Below, in pieces: positions 1 through 8,105 of a stretch of 64,000 nt of DNA. Location of the stretch: positions 41,904 to 105,903 of the forward strand of contig JAYELL010000013.1 in NCBI GenBank assembly GCA_034717495.1, given 5' to 3'. The translations under genes were made by a program, and so were the position numbers. The notes beneath the pieces are model-generated. The model saw only the letters and a list, made by a program, of their open reading frames with translations, did no database searches and had not been told where the DNA came from. This stretch comes from Chloroflexota bacterium. GTDB taxonomy: Bacteria > Chloroflexota > Anaerolineae > JAAEKA01. The stretch's first letter is position 1. Every line of letters begins with the position of its first letter.

Positions 1-1
1 A

Positions 2-1909
2 CCAGAGGTGAATGCCCTGTTCATTGATTCCGAGACCCAGGGGTTTGCCTACTATGGCGCTGCCAGGCTCGAACAACTCAGCGATGGAACTGAGCAGCTA
101 TCGTTACCGATGATCGACAGGGCCAAATCGGGCGAGCAGATCTTCATCCACCAGGTCGTCAGTCAGCCCTTCAGATTTCATAATCTCCCGGCCTCGGTGA
201 TCGGCGATATTTCGGACGCAAGCTTTGCGCTGGACTACCAGACCAAATGGGTGGACATACTTGACCCATTCCTTGACCCACCCGCACTGCTCGTCCCGAC
301 TGGAGAGGCCAGGTGTACGGAGTTAACATGCGGCCAGTTCAGCTTCTTTGACTGCCTGCGCAACTGCCTGATCGATAACGTTCCGGCACGCCAGTTCAGC
401 CCCTCCTATTCAGAAGCGTGTTTCGAGTGCTATCAGCACGGCGGAGCTGCCTGCAGCACGTGCGCTGCGCATATGGAAACGCAGCGCAACGATTCACTGA
501 AGTACTCAACCCAGTGGTGTCAAGATATATGCACCCTTGATCCCAACAACGGCCAGTGCGACCCGGACCAGGAGACACGGGAATGCAAGACCAGCCACGT
601 GGTCATGGTCACACCCTGCGGCGATGATTGCAAGTTTCGTCCTCAAGACATGTACTACGAGTCATGCCACGCCGGTGAACGGTGTATCGCTGGAGTCTGT
701 GAACCAATCGATTACCCCGATACGATCCCCATCGAGGTCTTGGTCGGAGGCGATCCCAACGCCATGTATGGGCCTATGGAAGTGACCCCTAACCAGACCA
801 TTAGCTACGCGATCAGTTACGAGAACGTGGGTGAAGGCACGGCCTATGGGGTACATGTCGAGAGTCGGCTTCCAGAGGTGTTCGATCCGGACACGCTCCT
901 AATTCACAATGATGGTGTCTACTTTCCCTCGACGCGTGCTTTGGTGTGGCAGGTCGGTGAGTTGGCGTCGCAGGCGGGCGGCATGGCAAGTTTCGAGGTT
1001 CAGGTTCCCTCTGACGCTATCAGCGGGACTATCATTATCGCCAATGCAACAGTCTACTTCCCCAGTGTGCCAGAAACGACGCCCACCAATGACGTGGTCA
1101 CCATCGTGGGCGATGTGGTGGGGCATACGCAGCTAGTAGAGACGGTCGAAGGTACACCGGTAGCCATCACTCTCAGCGGCCACTCGCCCACGGGCAACCC
1201 GCTGACGTATGACGTTGAGCGGCAACCGCTGAACGGCGAGTTGAGCGGCGCCCCGCCCAACCTGACCTACACCCCGGCGGACAATTTCGAGGGGCAGGAT
1301 AGCCTGTCCTTCCGCGTGGATGACGGCGTAAACACCAGCCTGCCTGCCGAGGTGAGCATCCTCGTAACCACGGGCGTTGAAACCATACCCCCGGAGGTGT
1401 ATGCCACCTCACCCATCAGCGGTGCAATGGATGTCCTAGTGTTCGTCAGGCCACTGTATGACAACATCTACCAGCCAACGATCCAGGCATGGTTTACGGA
1501 GCCGATTAACGAAACCACGGTCAACACGGCCACCCTGACTATTCACGATTCCCAGGGCAACCAACTCAATGCCGACGTCGCATATGACGCAACGTCGAAC
1601 CGCTCAAGCCTGTTGCTGCACGAAAGGCTCACCTGGCGCCAGATGTACACCGCTACCATGACAACTGGCGTGCATGACACATCTGGCAATCCCCTGGCCG
1701 CACCCTACGCGTGGGCCTTCACCACCAGGGCGCCCTGTTTCGACCTCGATGGCGACGGTGGCATGGACATCGTCGATATTATGGCCGTCGCCGGCCACTG
1801 GAACATGGACGCTGTATTGTTCCCGCAGTACGATCTGAACGGTGACGACGCCATCGACGTTTTGGATATCGGCCTGGTTGCCCAGGAATGGGGTGAACTC
1901 TGCCCGTAG
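2..1909 (+). CDS. Secreted multidomain protein with dockerin-like C-terminus (5' partial)
   Basis: The reading frame is open to the window edge and the visible N-terminus has no signal peptide, so the gene is probably cut; the GTG at 8 is unlikely to be the true start. Visible parts in order: a Cys-rich region (about residues 100-230), a DUF11/CARDB-like segment (about 240-370), a cadherin/Big_9-like segment containing LTYTPADNFEGQDSLSF, an SbsA-type Ig-like (Big_5) domain ending APYAWAFTTR, and a terminal pair of EF-hand-like repeats (DLDGDGGMDIVDI, DLNGDDAIDVLDI) typical of dockerin type I. The terminal domain is bracketed by two Cys. Function unknown; probably an extracellular adhesive or structural protein. 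Two further dockerin-bearing genes follow on the same strand. Confidence 0.75.
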   Translation, partial: PEVNALFIDSETQGFAYYGAARLEQLSDGTEQLSLPMIDRAKSGEQIFIHQVVSQPFRFHNLPASVIGDISDASFALDYQTKWVDILDPFLDPPALLVPTGEARCTELTCGQFSFFDCLRNCLIDNVPARQFSPSYSEACFECYQHGGAACSTCAAHMETQRNDSLKYSTQWCQDICTLDPNNGQCDPDQETRECKTSHVVMVTPCGDDCKFRPQDMYYESCHAGERCIAGVCEPIDYPDTIPIEVLVGGDPNAMYGPMEVTPNQTISYAISYENVGEGTAYGVHVESRLPEVFDPDTLLIHNDGVYFPSTRALVWQVGELASQAGGMASFEVQVPSDAISGTIIIANATVYFPSVPETTPTNDVVTIVGDVVGHTQLVETVEGTPVAITLSGHSPTGNPLTYDVERQPLNGELSGAPPNLTYTPADNFEGQDSLSFRVDDGVNTSLPAEVSILVTTGVETIPPEVYATSPISGAMDVLVFVRPLYDNIYQPTIQAWFTEPINETTVNTATLTIHDSQGNQLNADVAYDATSNRSSLLLHERLTWRQMYTATMTTGVHDTSGNPLAAPYAWAFTTRAPCFDLDGDGGMDIVDIMAVAGHWNMDAVLFPQYDLNGDDAIDVLDIGLVAQEWGELCP

Positions 1910-2002
1910 TCATTATTGGATGCTTTTGAGCTTGTAGCCATTGCGTTATTTGATCACGCATGTGCGAAAACCTGCGGACACTACCCGTGGAGAAATCTTC
2001 TG

Positions 2003-4261
2003 ATGAAACGAACACACCTTGCTATCGGGCTATTGGTAATTGGGATACTCCTGGCAGTTCCAGCAGCGGGATTGGCAGGGAGCGCTATTCGTTCGTGGCC
2101 GGGAGATGGCAATCCCCTGCCCGCAGCGCCAAACGATGGCTGGGCCATCGAGTGCGCCGATTGCCCGCATTACTTCACGACAGGAACCGACCGCAGCCTG
2201 CAGCTGGACAGCAACAGCCATCCCCACGTCACCTACGGCAACGATTACCTCTACCACGCCTGGCACGATGGCACAACCTGGCACATCGAGGTGGCGGACG
2301 ATGCGCCCGGCGTGGGAACCTTTTCCTCGCTGGCCCTGGATGACGCCGGCTACCCCCACGTCAGTTATTACGACGACAGCAACGACGATCTCAAATACGC
2401 CTACCAGAACGCATCCGGCTGGCACAGCGAAACCCTGGTCACCAATGGCAACCCCGGCTACTACACCTCGCTGGCCCTGGACGGCGACGGCTACCCCCAC
2501 ATCGCCTACGGCGACAACACCGCCAGCCACCACGGCGCCTACTATGCCTACAAAGATGCCGCCGGCTGGCACTTCGAGACGTTGCAGACTGAGCACGTGG
2601 CGTTCTACGTTTCCATAGCGCTCGGCGCGGACGGATATGCCCGAATCGCCTACCAGGACAGCTACTGGCGTTATCTCATGTTTGCCTACCGAGATGCGTC
2701 CGGCTGGCATATCGAAACCGTGGACGACGGCTCTCAGGCAGGCGCAGGCGCCTCGCTGGCCCTGGATGGCAGCGGCTATGCCCACATCTCGTATGACAGC
2801 TCTGGGGCGCTCACTCATGCCTATCAGGATGCGTCGGGCTGGCATACCGAGCAAGTCGCGGCCAGCAGCGCCAGCGGCTCCATAGGCATCGATGGTTCAG
2901 GCTACGCGCATATCGCGGGCAGCAGCGGCGATCAACTCCGGTATTGGTATCAAGATGCGACCGGCTGGCATGGTGCGACCGTCGACAGCGGCACCAGCCA
3001 GTATTACTACTCCTATTCGCTAGCTTTGGACACGAGCGATTCCCCCCATATCATCTATGTCGATAATGGCAGCAGGGAACTAAAATACGCTATCCCGAAC
3101 GGCGCCAGTTGGGACATCCAGGCCGTGGACGAGAGTGTGATGGTGGGCTGGGATGCTTCGCTGAACCTGGGGCAATCGGACTATCCCCACATCGCCTATC
3201 ACGATCCCACCTATGGCCACTATTGGGTGAAGTACGCCTATAAAGACGCAACCGGCTGGCACACGGAAGCCGTTGAAACCGGGGCCTACGCCGTGGCCCC
3301 CGCTATCGCGGTAGACGATAACGACCACCCCCATATCGGCTATTACGCCTCAGTTTCCCCGAACACATACCTCAAATATGCCCACAACGATGGTGGTGGC
3401 TGGACGATCGAGACTGTGGATTCGAGCGCGGGCCAATATGCCTCGATTATCACCGATGACAACGACTATCCGCACATCAGTTACCACGGCTCCTCTGCGC
3501 TCAAATACGCCTATCAAGACGCGAGCGGGTGGCACACCGAGGTCGTGGATGGCGCCACCGGCTCCTATTCAGCCGGGCTATACACGTCGATAGCCCTGGA
3601 CGCCAACGGCTATGCCCACATCAGCTACCTTGCAGGAGGAAACGATCTCCACTACGCCTACCTGGACGCATCCGGCTGGCACACGCAAACGCTGGAAACT
3701 GAGCACTTCGTGGGCATGAATACATCGCTGGATCTGGACGCGGCCGGCTATCCCCACATCAGCTACTACTACAGCCAGTATTGGAACGATTTCTGGACTC
3801 TCAGATATGGCTACATGGACGCTTCCGGTTGGCACTCCGAGGATGTGGATGGCGGCAAGTATTTCTCCTCCCTTGATCTGGACAGTAGCGGCTATCCACA
3901 CATCGGCTACTACGCTGATGGCCTTCAGTACGCCTATCAAGATGCCGACGGTTGGCACATCGACGTGGTGAGCGGGGACGCAGGGAACTACGGCTCTCTG
4001 GCCCTCGCTTCGACCGGCCAGCCCAAGCTTTCCTTCTACGACGGCGTCACCAAGGACTTGAAAGTCGCGTCTCCTGGATCACCCTGCTACGATTTCAATT
4101 TCAACGGCAGGATCGACGTGGGGGACATCGAGATCGTGGCAAGCCACTGGGGGCTGGATCCCCTGGTGTTTCCCGAATACGATTTGAACGACGATGGCGC
4201 CATCGATACCTTGGACATCACAATAATCGCCCTTCAGTGGAACCAGGTTTGTTCTGGCTGA
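2003..4261 (+). CDS. Secreted beta-propeller-like repeat protein with dockerin-like C-terminus
   Basis: The frame stays open upstream to a TTG at 1916, but ATG 2003 gives a textbook signal peptide (MKRTHLAIGLLVIGILLAVPAAG), so it is preferred; the product is 752 residues. The body is about a dozen or more repeats of roughly 45-50 residues with the pattern YAYQDASGWHxE...SLALDxxGYPHISY, resembling beta-propeller or tandem beta-repeat ectodomains. It ends in two dockerin-like EF-hand repeats (DFNFNGRIDVGDI, DLNDDGAIDTLDI) flanked by Cys. No catalytic motif is visible. Role inferred: extracellular binding or surface protein, perhaps for polysaccharide. Confidence 0.8.
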   Translation: MKRTHLAIGLLVIGILLAVPAAGLAGSAIRSWPGDGNPLPAAPNDGWAIECADCPHYFTTGTDRSLQLDSNSHPHVTYGNDYLYHAWHDGTTWHIEVADDAPGVGTFSSLALDDAGYPHVSYYDDSNDDLKYAYQNASGWHSETLVTNGNPGYYTSLALDGDGYPHIAYGDNTASHHGAYYAYKDAAGWHFETLQTEHVAFYVSIALGADGYARIAYQDSYWRYLMFAYRDASGWHIETVDDGSQAGAGASLALDGSGYAHISYDSSGALTHAYQDASGWHTEQVAASSASGSIGIDGSGYAHIAGSSGDQLRYWYQDATGWHGATVDSGTSQYYYSYSLALDTSDSPHIIYVDNGSRELKYAIPNGASWDIQAVDESVMVGWDASLNLGQSDYPHIAYHDPTYGHYWVKYAYKDATGWHTEAVETGAYAVAPAIAVDDNDHPHIGYYASVSPNTYLKYAHNDGGGWTIETVDSSAGQYASIITDDNDYPHISYHGSSALKYAYQDASGWHTEVVDGATGSYSAGLYTSIALDANGYAHISYLAGGNDLHYAYLDASGWHTQTLETEHFVGMNTSLDLDAAGYPHISYYYSQYWNDFWTLRYGYMDASGWHSEDVDGGKYFSSLDLDSSGYPHIGYYADGLQYAYQDADGWHIDVVSGDAGNYGSLALASTGQPKLSFYDGVTKDLKVASPGSPCYDFNFNGRIDVGDIEIVASHWGLDPLVFPEYDLNDDGAIDTLDITIIALQWNQVCSG

Positions 4262-4284
4262 GGCAGATGAGGAGGCCGGAGGGA

Positions 4285-5502
4285 ATGAAGCGTCTACGGG
4301 ACTTGTTTGCTTCGGTGCTAGTACTTGCCGGGCTGGTCATCGCGCCGCCCGATGCCTGGCAAGCCTTGTCCCCCGCCCTACAAGCCCGCAGCGTCCAGCC
4401 GATCTCCCCCGCGGCCATCCACACAGCAACGGTGTTCGTGATCTCATTCCCAGGATTCGGCACTCCTCGTGACGACATCGATGCGCTGACCGCGGAGCTG
4501 ATCGGCCTGTTCAAGCGCGGCAGCATGTACCACGGCTATAACGACCCCTGGACTGAGCCCTATCTGGCCTACGAGGTGTACGGAGGACTGGTCGTCGAAG
4601 ACCCGGTGCTTCCCCTCGTGCTGCCTAACGGCATGGCCGATTATAGCAACATCTATGAGCGCTATGATCTCTGCCCCCTGATAGCAAGCGGAGAGGTGGA
4701 CGAAGTTTGGATATGGATCGCCGGCGGCAATGGGATCGATCTGGCCCATTTCGGCGAATGGGTCACCACCGGGCCCGGCTGGCCCGGCGGCTTCTGGCCC
4801 ACCCCCCAAATGGTCAACGCGCCCGACTGCGGCCAGATCGTGACGACCATGGCTTTCAACTACGAACGAGAAGTGGACGTGGCATTGGAGAGCTTTGTGC
4901 ATCGCCTGGAGGGATTCTCCATGACCTACTTCCCCTGCGATTTCTATACCCACACCTGGCCCTGGACTGGCGCGCCGGCTGTATGCACGGGCCTCGTGAG
5001 CGATCGCTACGGCTACGTGGCCAGGCCCTTCGCCGGAAACAACGACGTCGGCGGTTGCGGTGACGCGCACCATCCGCCAAACATTCTCGATGATCGTGAG
5101 TACATCTACGACGATCTCACGGTCGTTCAGTCGACGTGCAGGGACTGGGGCCAGGACGGCTCGGCTCAAGTCAGCTCAGTAAACTGCACGGCCTGGCAAT
5201 GCACTCATTGGGGCTATCACGTTTGGTGGATGCAAAACCTGCCGGGGTATGCTAATACCAATCGAGATCGCAATGGCGATCTGCATCCCAACTGGTGGGC
5301 ATGGATATTTGGGCCGTGCTACGACTTCAATGGCAGTGGCGATGTGGGCATAGGAGATGTTCAGGCGGTGGCATCGCATTGGGGAATGGTCGCAACCTAT
5401 CCCGGCTGGAATCCTCATCTGGACCTGGATCAGGATCGGGATGTCGACGTGTTCGATATCGCAACAGTGGCCGCAGAGTGGGCGCAGCGGTGTCCCAATT
5501 GA
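4285..5502 (+). CDS. Secreted protein of unknown function with dockerin-like C-terminus
   Basis: ATG 4285 is chosen because GGAGG at 4271-4275 lies 9 nt upstream and the product (405 aa) then begins with a signal peptide (MKRLRDLFASVLVLAGLVIA); ATG 4267 is an alternative. The middle 300 residues are rich in Trp, Tyr and Cys and contain NYEREVDVALESFVHRLEG and GGCGDAHHPPN, whose charged and His residues could form an active or metal site, but I do not recognise the family. The C-terminus is the third dockerin-like EF-hand pair in this cluster (DFNGSGDVGIGDV, DLDQDRDVDVFDI), again bracketed by Cys. The gene starts 23 nt after the previous stop, so co-transcription is likely. Confidence 0.75.
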   Translation: MKRLRDLFASVLVLAGLVIAPPDAWQALSPALQARSVQPISPAAIHTATVFVISFPGFGTPRDDIDALTAELIGLFKRGSMYHGYNDPWTEPYLAYEVYGGLVVEDPVLPLVLPNGMADYSNIYERYDLCPLIASGEVDEVWIWIAGGNGIDLAHFGEWVTTGPGWPGGFWPTPQMVNAPDCGQIVTTMAFNYEREVDVALESFVHRLEGFSMTYFPCDFYTHTWPWTGAPAVCTGLVSDRYGYVARPFAGNNDVGGCGDAHHPPNILDDREYIYDDLTVVQSTCRDWGQDGSAQVSSVNCTAWQCTHWGYHVWWMQNLPGYANTNRDRNGDLHPNWWAWIFGPCYDFNGSGDVGIGDVQAVASHWGMVATYPGWNPHLDLDQDRDVDVFDIATVAAEWAQRCPN

Positions 5503-5556
5503 TACACGTCTGGCAATCCCATGGTCGCCCCCTACACCTGGTCCTTCACCACCCGT
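5503..5556 (+). pseudogene. Relic of an SbsA-type Ig-like (Big_5) domain
   Basis: In the same frame, directly after the preceding stop codon, the DNA encodes TSGNPMVAPYTWSFTTR. This closely matches the end of the Ig-like domain of the first gene in this window (TSGNPLAAPYAWAFTTR). Homology ends at about 5556. It looks like a remnant of another dockerin/Big_5 gene left by deletion or recombination between paralogues. Confidence 0.6.
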
Positions 5557-5576
5557 GTGCAAAGCCGGCCAATCCC

Positions 5577-6716
5577 CTATCCATGGCCACGCCTGCGCCT
5601 GCGGGAGTTTCCCTGGCTTCCGGTGGCTATTCCGAATTGTGTGAGCAATTGCTGCCACCCGTCATCGGGCTGTGTCTCAGTTGGCGGTGACCAGTTCTGG
5701 GCGGCGCGGACCATGGCATCCAGATTCTCCGCGGGGGTGTCCGGGGAGATTCCTCCTCCCATCGAGAGAATCATGCCTCCTCCCGGCGCTGCTCTATCCA
5801 GGCAAACAGCCGAAAACTTGGACACGACTGCGGGGGACTGGCGCACGGCAACGTGCAGCGGTGGCACATTGCCCATCAGCGCAACGCGGTGGCCCATTTT
5901 GGCCTTTGCCCAGGCGATATCCGTCTGGAAAGCCCAGTTGAACACGTCGAAATTGGCGTCAGCCAGTGCCTCGAAGAGATGGGGGCAGGGCGTGTCGTTG
6001 TGATAGACCCGTACCATCCCTTCAAAATGATCAAATATCCGTCTAAGGCGGGGGGCAACGAACTGCTCGTAATGGGCCAGGGATACCATGCCGACGATGT
6101 CATCCAGCAGCATGATGCCCTCGGGCTCACGCAGTGTGTCCAGCTGGGCCTGCAACCAGGCAATGATCGTGTCGGTTACCTTGTCCAGGATCTGATGGAT
6201 CAAGGCCGGTTCCTCGACGAGGCCTATCATGAGGGCAGGCAAACCCATGATCCAGCCGGCCGTGACCATGGGGCCACGGGCTGCCACCATGGGAATGTTC
6301 AGACCTTCGGCCTGTAACCGGGTTTCAGCGCGTTGATAGAGATGCAGGACCAGGGGCATCAGACCATCTTCCCTGACATTGGGCAGGGGAGCATCAGCCC
6401 AATGTCGAAGGTCGGTGACTACCGGCTCGATGGATGGTGGACGGTCGTGATGCCAGTGCATGCGGCAGCCAAAGGCCGACGGTTCGGCTGCCATGCCATA
6501 CTCCACCCAAAAGCCGGGAATCCAGGCAACCTCGGGCCAACGCGTTACCAGGCCCAGATGGGTGTCAAACCAGAGGTCGGGGTCAAGGAAATAGTCCAGG
6601 GCATGAACGCCGGCATAGCCAGTTAGCCAGGGGCTGTCGACGATAAAGGCGACTGGAACTTGCTCGACCGGTTCCAGTCTCGCCGCCTGTTTGAATCGCT
6701 GCCATGGGGTGGTCAT
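5577..6716 (-). CDS. Uroporphyrinogen decarboxylase-like protein (UroD-like 1)
   Basis: A 379-residue protein with the UroD-fold layout, including a GPMVTAG segment, a central YHNDTPCPHL, a GNVPPLH turn and a C-terminal SMGGGISPDTPAENLDAM motif (the family's ...P.E.N.. helix). The HxC...C zinc signature of corrinoid methyltransferases is not complete: His is followed by Asn-Asp and the C-terminal Cys is absent. It is therefore neither an obvious HemE nor a classical MtaA/MtbA enzyme. The Arg-rich last 14 residues run into the DNA next to the Big_5 relic. It is transcribed divergently from a LacI regulator and has its own promoter (6782-6810); an AGGGAGC ribosome site precedes ATG. Role inferred: sugar-linked, substrate unknown. 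Confidence 0.8.
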   Translation of the reverse strand: MTTPWQRFKQAARLEPVEQVPVAFIVDSPWLTGYAGVHALDYFLDPDLWFDTHLGLVTRWPEVAWIPGFWVEYGMAAEPSAFGCRMHWHHDRPPSIEPVVTDLRHWADAPLPNVREDGLMPLVLHLYQRAETRLQAEGLNIPMVAARGPMVTAGWIMGLPALMIGLVEEPALIHQILDKVTDTIIAWLQAQLDTLREPEGIMLLDDIVGMVSLAHYEQFVAPRLRRIFDHFEGMVRVYHNDTPCPHLFEALADANFDVFNWAFQTDIAWAKAKMGHRVALMGNVPPLHVAVRQSPAVVSKFSAVCLDRAAPGGGMILSMGGGISPDTPAENLDAMVRAAQNWSPPTETQPDDGWQQLLTQFGIATGSQGNSRRRRRGHG

Positions 6717-6781
6717 GGTTTGTTGCTCCCTGTTGAACAGTGAGAAAAAAAAAAGGGCTGTTTTGGCCGGCAGACTCCGGC

Positions 6782-6810
6782 ATTATAGGAGAGCTGTAGC
6801 GCTGCGTCAA
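6782..6810 (-). promoter_or_regulatory. Promoter of UroD-like 1 with possible LacI half-operator
   Basis: On the minus strand TTGACG (6805-6810) and TATAAT (6782-6787) are separated by exactly 17 bp. The spacer contains TAGCGCT (6797-6803), the core of the palindrome found 80 bp away at the lacI promoter, so the same repressor could contact both sites. The leader downstream contains a run of ten T on the minus strand (6745-6754). Confidence 0.65.
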
Positions 6811-6843
6811 ACCCGCGACTTGCCGGGATCTGTCAGTGCGCTC

Positions 6844-6887
6844 TTGACAAGACCGTTTTGGCAAGGTATCATATCGTTAGCGCTAAC
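6844..6887 (+). promoter_or_regulatory. lacI promoter with overlapping palindromic operator
   Basis: TTGACA (6844-6849), a 17-bp spacer, then TATCAT (6867-6872). Four bases after the -10, across the expected transcription start, lies the perfect 12-bp palindrome GTTAGCGCTAAC (6876-6887), a typical LacI-family operator with the central CG step. The geometry implies repression by the downstream regulator itself. Confidence 0.8.
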
Positions 6888-6917
6888 AACCGGTGCAAGC
6901 CCAGGCGAAGATTTCCC

Positions 6918-8006
6918 ATGTCCAGTCGTGTCACGATGGCCGATGTTGCCAAAGAGTCTGGCGTCTCCTTGATGACAGTGTCCCGAGTCGTCAACAACAA
7001 GGGAGATGTCAGCGAAGAGACGCGTCGGCGGGTAATGGAAGTCATAGAGAGGCTGGATTTCCGGCCCAGTGGCATTGCCCGTGGCCTGGCAACCAGGCGC
7101 ACCGGCACAGTGGGTCTGGTGGTTCCCGACGTCTCCAACCCCTTTTTTTCCACGGTTGCCCGAGGCGTTGAACGGGAAGCCGATGCCAACGATTACAGCG
7201 TTTTCCTCTGCAACAGCGACGAGGATCCGCAACAGGAAATCGCTCATCTCAAATCACTGGAGGAGAACCGGGTCGACGGTGTGATCATCTGCAGTTCGCG
7301 CCTCCATGCCGAGGACCTCACGAGCTTGCTCCACCGATACGCAGCAGCTGTCCTGGTCAATCGGCGGCTCGATCAGCATCGAGTCAGCACGGTGATATGC
7401 GATGACGGCGCCGGTGGTCAATTGGCAACGCAATTCCTGTTGGAAAGCGGTCATCGTGCTATCGGTTTTGTGGCTGGACCGCGCGCTTCCTATAGCGGGC
7501 GATCCAGAGTTCAAGGGTATCGGGAGGCGATGGCTTCTGCCGGCATAACCCCCGAAAACTCGTGGATTCGATACTGCCCACCGATGGTGGAGGAAGGACG
7601 TGAAGCATCCCTTGTTCTGTTGGCCGAGGTGCCCGAACTGACCGCTCTGTTTTGCTACAACGATCTGGTCGCGGTTGGCGCTCTGCAAGCCTGCGCGGCA
7701 TTGGGTTACGACGTTCCAGATCGCATCGCTATCATCGGGTTCGACGATATTGCGTTGGCTGCGCTGGTAGACCCACCCCTGACGACCTGCCATGTACCTC
7801 GTCTGGAGATGGGTACCAGGGCATTTACACTGCTGCTGGACCAGATCAATGGCTGTACCGGTGGTTGCACTGAAGTACTGCTGCAACCCCGGCTCGTCAT
7901 TCGGTCCAGTGCACCACTTCCGGATGGATCATCGCGCTCGACTTCCCTGCTGCAAACCACCCGGCCGGCATATCCAACTGCAGATTCACAGAGGAGGCTT
8001 TTATAA
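6918..8006 (+). CDS. LacI-family transcriptional repressor
   Basis: 362 residues. An N-terminal helix-turn-helix (VTMADVAKESGVSLMTVSRV) with hinge helix is followed by a periplasmic-binding-protein-like sensor domain (NPFFSTVARGVEREA, FDDIALAALVDPPLTT). ATG 6918 is chosen because it places the HTH at the usual position near residue 6; the frame is open further upstream but would run back into the operator. It stands between a divergent UroD-like gene and a downstream ABC importer, so it probably controls both in response to an imported sugar. The effector is unknown. The last 25 residues (Ser/Thr/Arg-rich) extend beyond the family's usual end. Confidence 0.9.
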   Translation: MSSRVTMADVAKESGVSLMTVSRVVNNKGDVSEETRRRVMEVIERLDFRPSGIARGLATRRTGTVGLVVPDVSNPFFSTVARGVEREADANDYSVFLCNSDEDPQQEIAHLKSLEENRVDGVIICSSRLHAEDLTSLLHRYAAAVLVNRRLDQHRVSTVICDDGAGGQLATQFLLESGHRAIGFVAGPRASYSGRSRVQGYREAMASAGITPENSWIRYCPPMVEEGREASLVLLAEVPELTALFCYNDLVAVGALQACAALGYDVPDRIAIIGFDDIALAALVDPPLTTCHVPRLEMGTRAFTLLLDQINGCTGGCTEVLLQPRLVIRSSAPLPDGSSRSTSLLQTTRPAYPTADSQRRLL

Positions 8007-8105
8007 AGTGAGTTTCAAAGAAATCCAGCGTTAGTTTTTCCAAAGTCGTGGTCTTCGCCTTGGCAACGATGCCAGGGCCTAATAAAACTCTGAGGAGGAG
8101 TTCCC

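Noticed and set aside
1916..2002. Upstream TTG start of the propeller-like protein
   Set aside because: It would put 29 residues before a perfect signal peptide and lacks a ribosome site.
2030..2854. 274-codon minus-strand frame with regular VG/AV repeats
   Set aside because: Its repeats mirror the tandem repeats of the secreted protein on the plus strand.
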